Position numbers and translations under genes: made by a program. DNA of 6,537 nucleotides from Actinomycetes bacterium (lineage in GTDB: Bacteria; Actinomycetota; Acidimicrobiia; Acidimicrobiales; Microtrichaceae): the NCBI GenBank assembly GCA_023427825.1, contig JAEZAI010000193.1, positions 1 through 6,537 of the forward strand. Direction: 5' to 3'. Below the pieces are notes generated by a model. It did not search any database. It saw only the letters and a program-made list of their open reading frames with translations, and was not told the origin of the DNA. Shown here one piece after another: positions 6,096 through 6,537 of the stretch; positions within the stretch are counted from its first letter, which is position 1, and each line of letters starts with the position of its first letter.

Positions 6096-6180
6096 AATTG
6101 CGGCCCATGTTGGGCTTGCGGCCGTGGTTGGCCTTCTTGCGACGCACGTTGGCCTTCTTGTTCTGGGTGCGCTTCGACAT
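6091..6180 (-). CDS. Small basic ribosomal protein, bL37-like
   Basis: This 29-residue, extremely basic protein begins MSKRTQNKK and contains KKANHGRKPN at 15-24. The latter closely matches the C-terminal KANHGKRPN of bL37, a tiny (about 24 aa) protein of the actinobacterial 50S subunit that was recognised from ribosome structures. The expected role is binding rRNA in the large subunit. The reading frame is ATG 6180-6178 to TGA 6093-6091. It has a promoter-like TACGAT ending 9 nt before the ATG and no Shine-Dalgarno sequence, suggesting leaderless translation. It is a little longer than the known forms because of an insertion in the N-terminal part and a short tail (MGRNS). The gene is short enough to be skipped by many gene finders. 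The match is from memory of the family motif; other small Lys/Arg-rich ribosomal proteins (bTHX, bS22) fit less well. It is divergent from the membrane-protein gene to its right. Confidence 0.75.
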   Translation of the reverse strand: MSKRTQNKKANVRRKKANHGRKPNMGRNS

Positions 6181-6189
6181 AGGGGTGCG

Positions 6190-6219
6190 ATCGTACCGGA
6201 GCGGATCGGCACGACTCCA
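6190..6219 (-). promoter_or_regulatory. Putative promoter of the bL37-like gene
   Basis: On the minus strand TGGAGT (6219-6214), an 18-nt spacer and TACGAT (6195-6190) form a promoter, with the -10 box 9 nt before the ATG at 6180. There is no ribosome site. The block CGGCTGGAG and the 18-nt spacing match the acyl-CoA dehydrogenase promoter, which supports both calls. Confidence 0.45.
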
Positions 6220-6253
6220 GCCGCCGCCCACGACCGGAGCCGATTCCTGCGCC

Positions 6254-6259
6254 TACGCT
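6254..6259 (+). promoter_or_regulatory. Putative -10 box (TACGCT) of the right-edge membrane protein gene
   Basis: TACGCT fits TANNNT and would start transcription about 35 nt before the ATG at 6301, leaving room for the AGGGGG ribosome site at 6288-6293 (7 nt spacing). No convincing -35 box is seen. This is a weak call supported by its place in the 120-bp divergent gap. Confidence 0.25.
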
Positions 6260-6300
6260 GTGTGAAGCCCGTCACGGTCGGGCGTCCAGGGGGTGGAGTG

Positions 6301-6537
6301 ATGGAAGCCGAGCAGCGCGCCGACGATCCGGCGCCCGAACGCCCCTGGAGCGACGGCGCCGCCGATCTGGGCATCCTGCTGGCCGGCCTCACTGGCGGCG
6401 CCGGCCTGATCCACCTGGTGATGGTCCCCGAGCACGCCGGTGGCGGTTCGTGGATCGACCCGGTGGGCTTCGCCGTCGTCGGGTGGCTGCAGATCGCGCT
6501 GGCCGTCGTCTTCCTGCTGCGTCGCGGCAACCGGTCG
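6301..6537 (+). CDS. Unrecognised small membrane protein with HxxxxxEH motif (5' part only)
   Basis: The frame is open from ATG 6301 to the right edge (79 codons), so the protein is incomplete. A charged cytoplasmic-looking start (MEAEQRADDPAPERPW) is followed by a membrane helix at about 23-41, a short loop and a second helix at about 55-73, then RRGNRS. The pattern HLVMVPEH (38-45) with His38, Glu44 and His45 at the membrane edge recalls small actinobacterial membrane proteins of unknown function with an H-x5-E-H motif; the His/Glu set could bind a metal, which is only a guess. AGGGGG at 6288-6293 is a good ribosome site with 7 nt spacing. An in-frame GTG at 6298 is possible but less likely. 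Codon usage matches the real genes around it. No function is assigned. Confidence 0.7.
   Translation, partial: MEAEQRADDPAPERPWSDGAADLGILLAGLTGGAGLIHLVMVPEHAGGGSWIDPVGFAVVGWLQIALAVVFLLRRGNRS

Noticed and set aside
6000..6530. 176-codon minus frame including a PEPALE-type repeat peptide
   Set aside because: The peptide repeat is simply the 27-bp DNA repeat read in one frame. The frame is antisense to the membrane-protein gene and overlaps the bL37-like gene out of frame, and it has no recognisable domain.

Overview
This window is very GC-rich, and almost every third codon position is G or C. It reads as chromosomal DNA of a high-GC actinobacterium. A 29-codon gene resembling the actinobacterial ribosomal protein bL37, together with several starts that look leaderless, supports this. 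The class Acidimicrobiia is a reasonable guess but is not proven by the sequence. There are no tRNA, rRNA, CRISPR or transposase genes.

Layout, left to right. (1) The 5' end (first 33 codons) of an unrecognised minus-strand gene runs off the left edge. (2) A 599-aa acyl-CoA dehydrogenase of the long DmdC/FadE5-like type lies on the minus strand. An 18-bp palindrome of TetR-operator style overlaps its likely -10 box, directly in front of the ATG. (3) A 214-aa VOC (glyoxalase-fold) protein lies on the minus strand. (4) Divergent from it is a two-gene plus-strand operon: a 375-aa GT2 glycosyltransferase that closely follows staphylococcal CrtQ, then an overlapping 170-aa gene that closely follows staphylococcal CrtO (the acyltransferase of staphyloxanthin synthesis). 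(5) A 40-bp imperfect palindrome lies between convergent genes. (6) A 464-aa class I-type DNA photolyase lies on the minus strand with its FAD site and Trp triad intact. (7) A short tandem array of 27-bp units starts inside the 3' end of a tiny minus-strand gene, the bL37-like ribosomal protein, which was too short to be listed as an ORF. (8) The start of a plus-strand membrane protein with an HxxxxxEH motif runs off the right edge.

The functional story is partial. The crtQ/crtO-like pair suggests that a carotenoid carboxylate or another hydrophobic acid is glycosylated and then acylated at the membrane. Its convergent neighbour, the photolyase, repairs UV damage, so the two would fit a light-protection neighbourhood. 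No carotenoid backbone genes are in the window. The acyl-CoA dehydrogenase points to regulated fatty-acid or related acyl-CoA catabolism and appears independent of the rest. Four minus-strand starts carry a TANNNT hexamer 6-9 nt before the ATG and no Shine-Dalgarno sequence, which suggests leaderless transcription. The plus-strand starts at 2859 and 6301 do have Shine-Dalgarno sequences.
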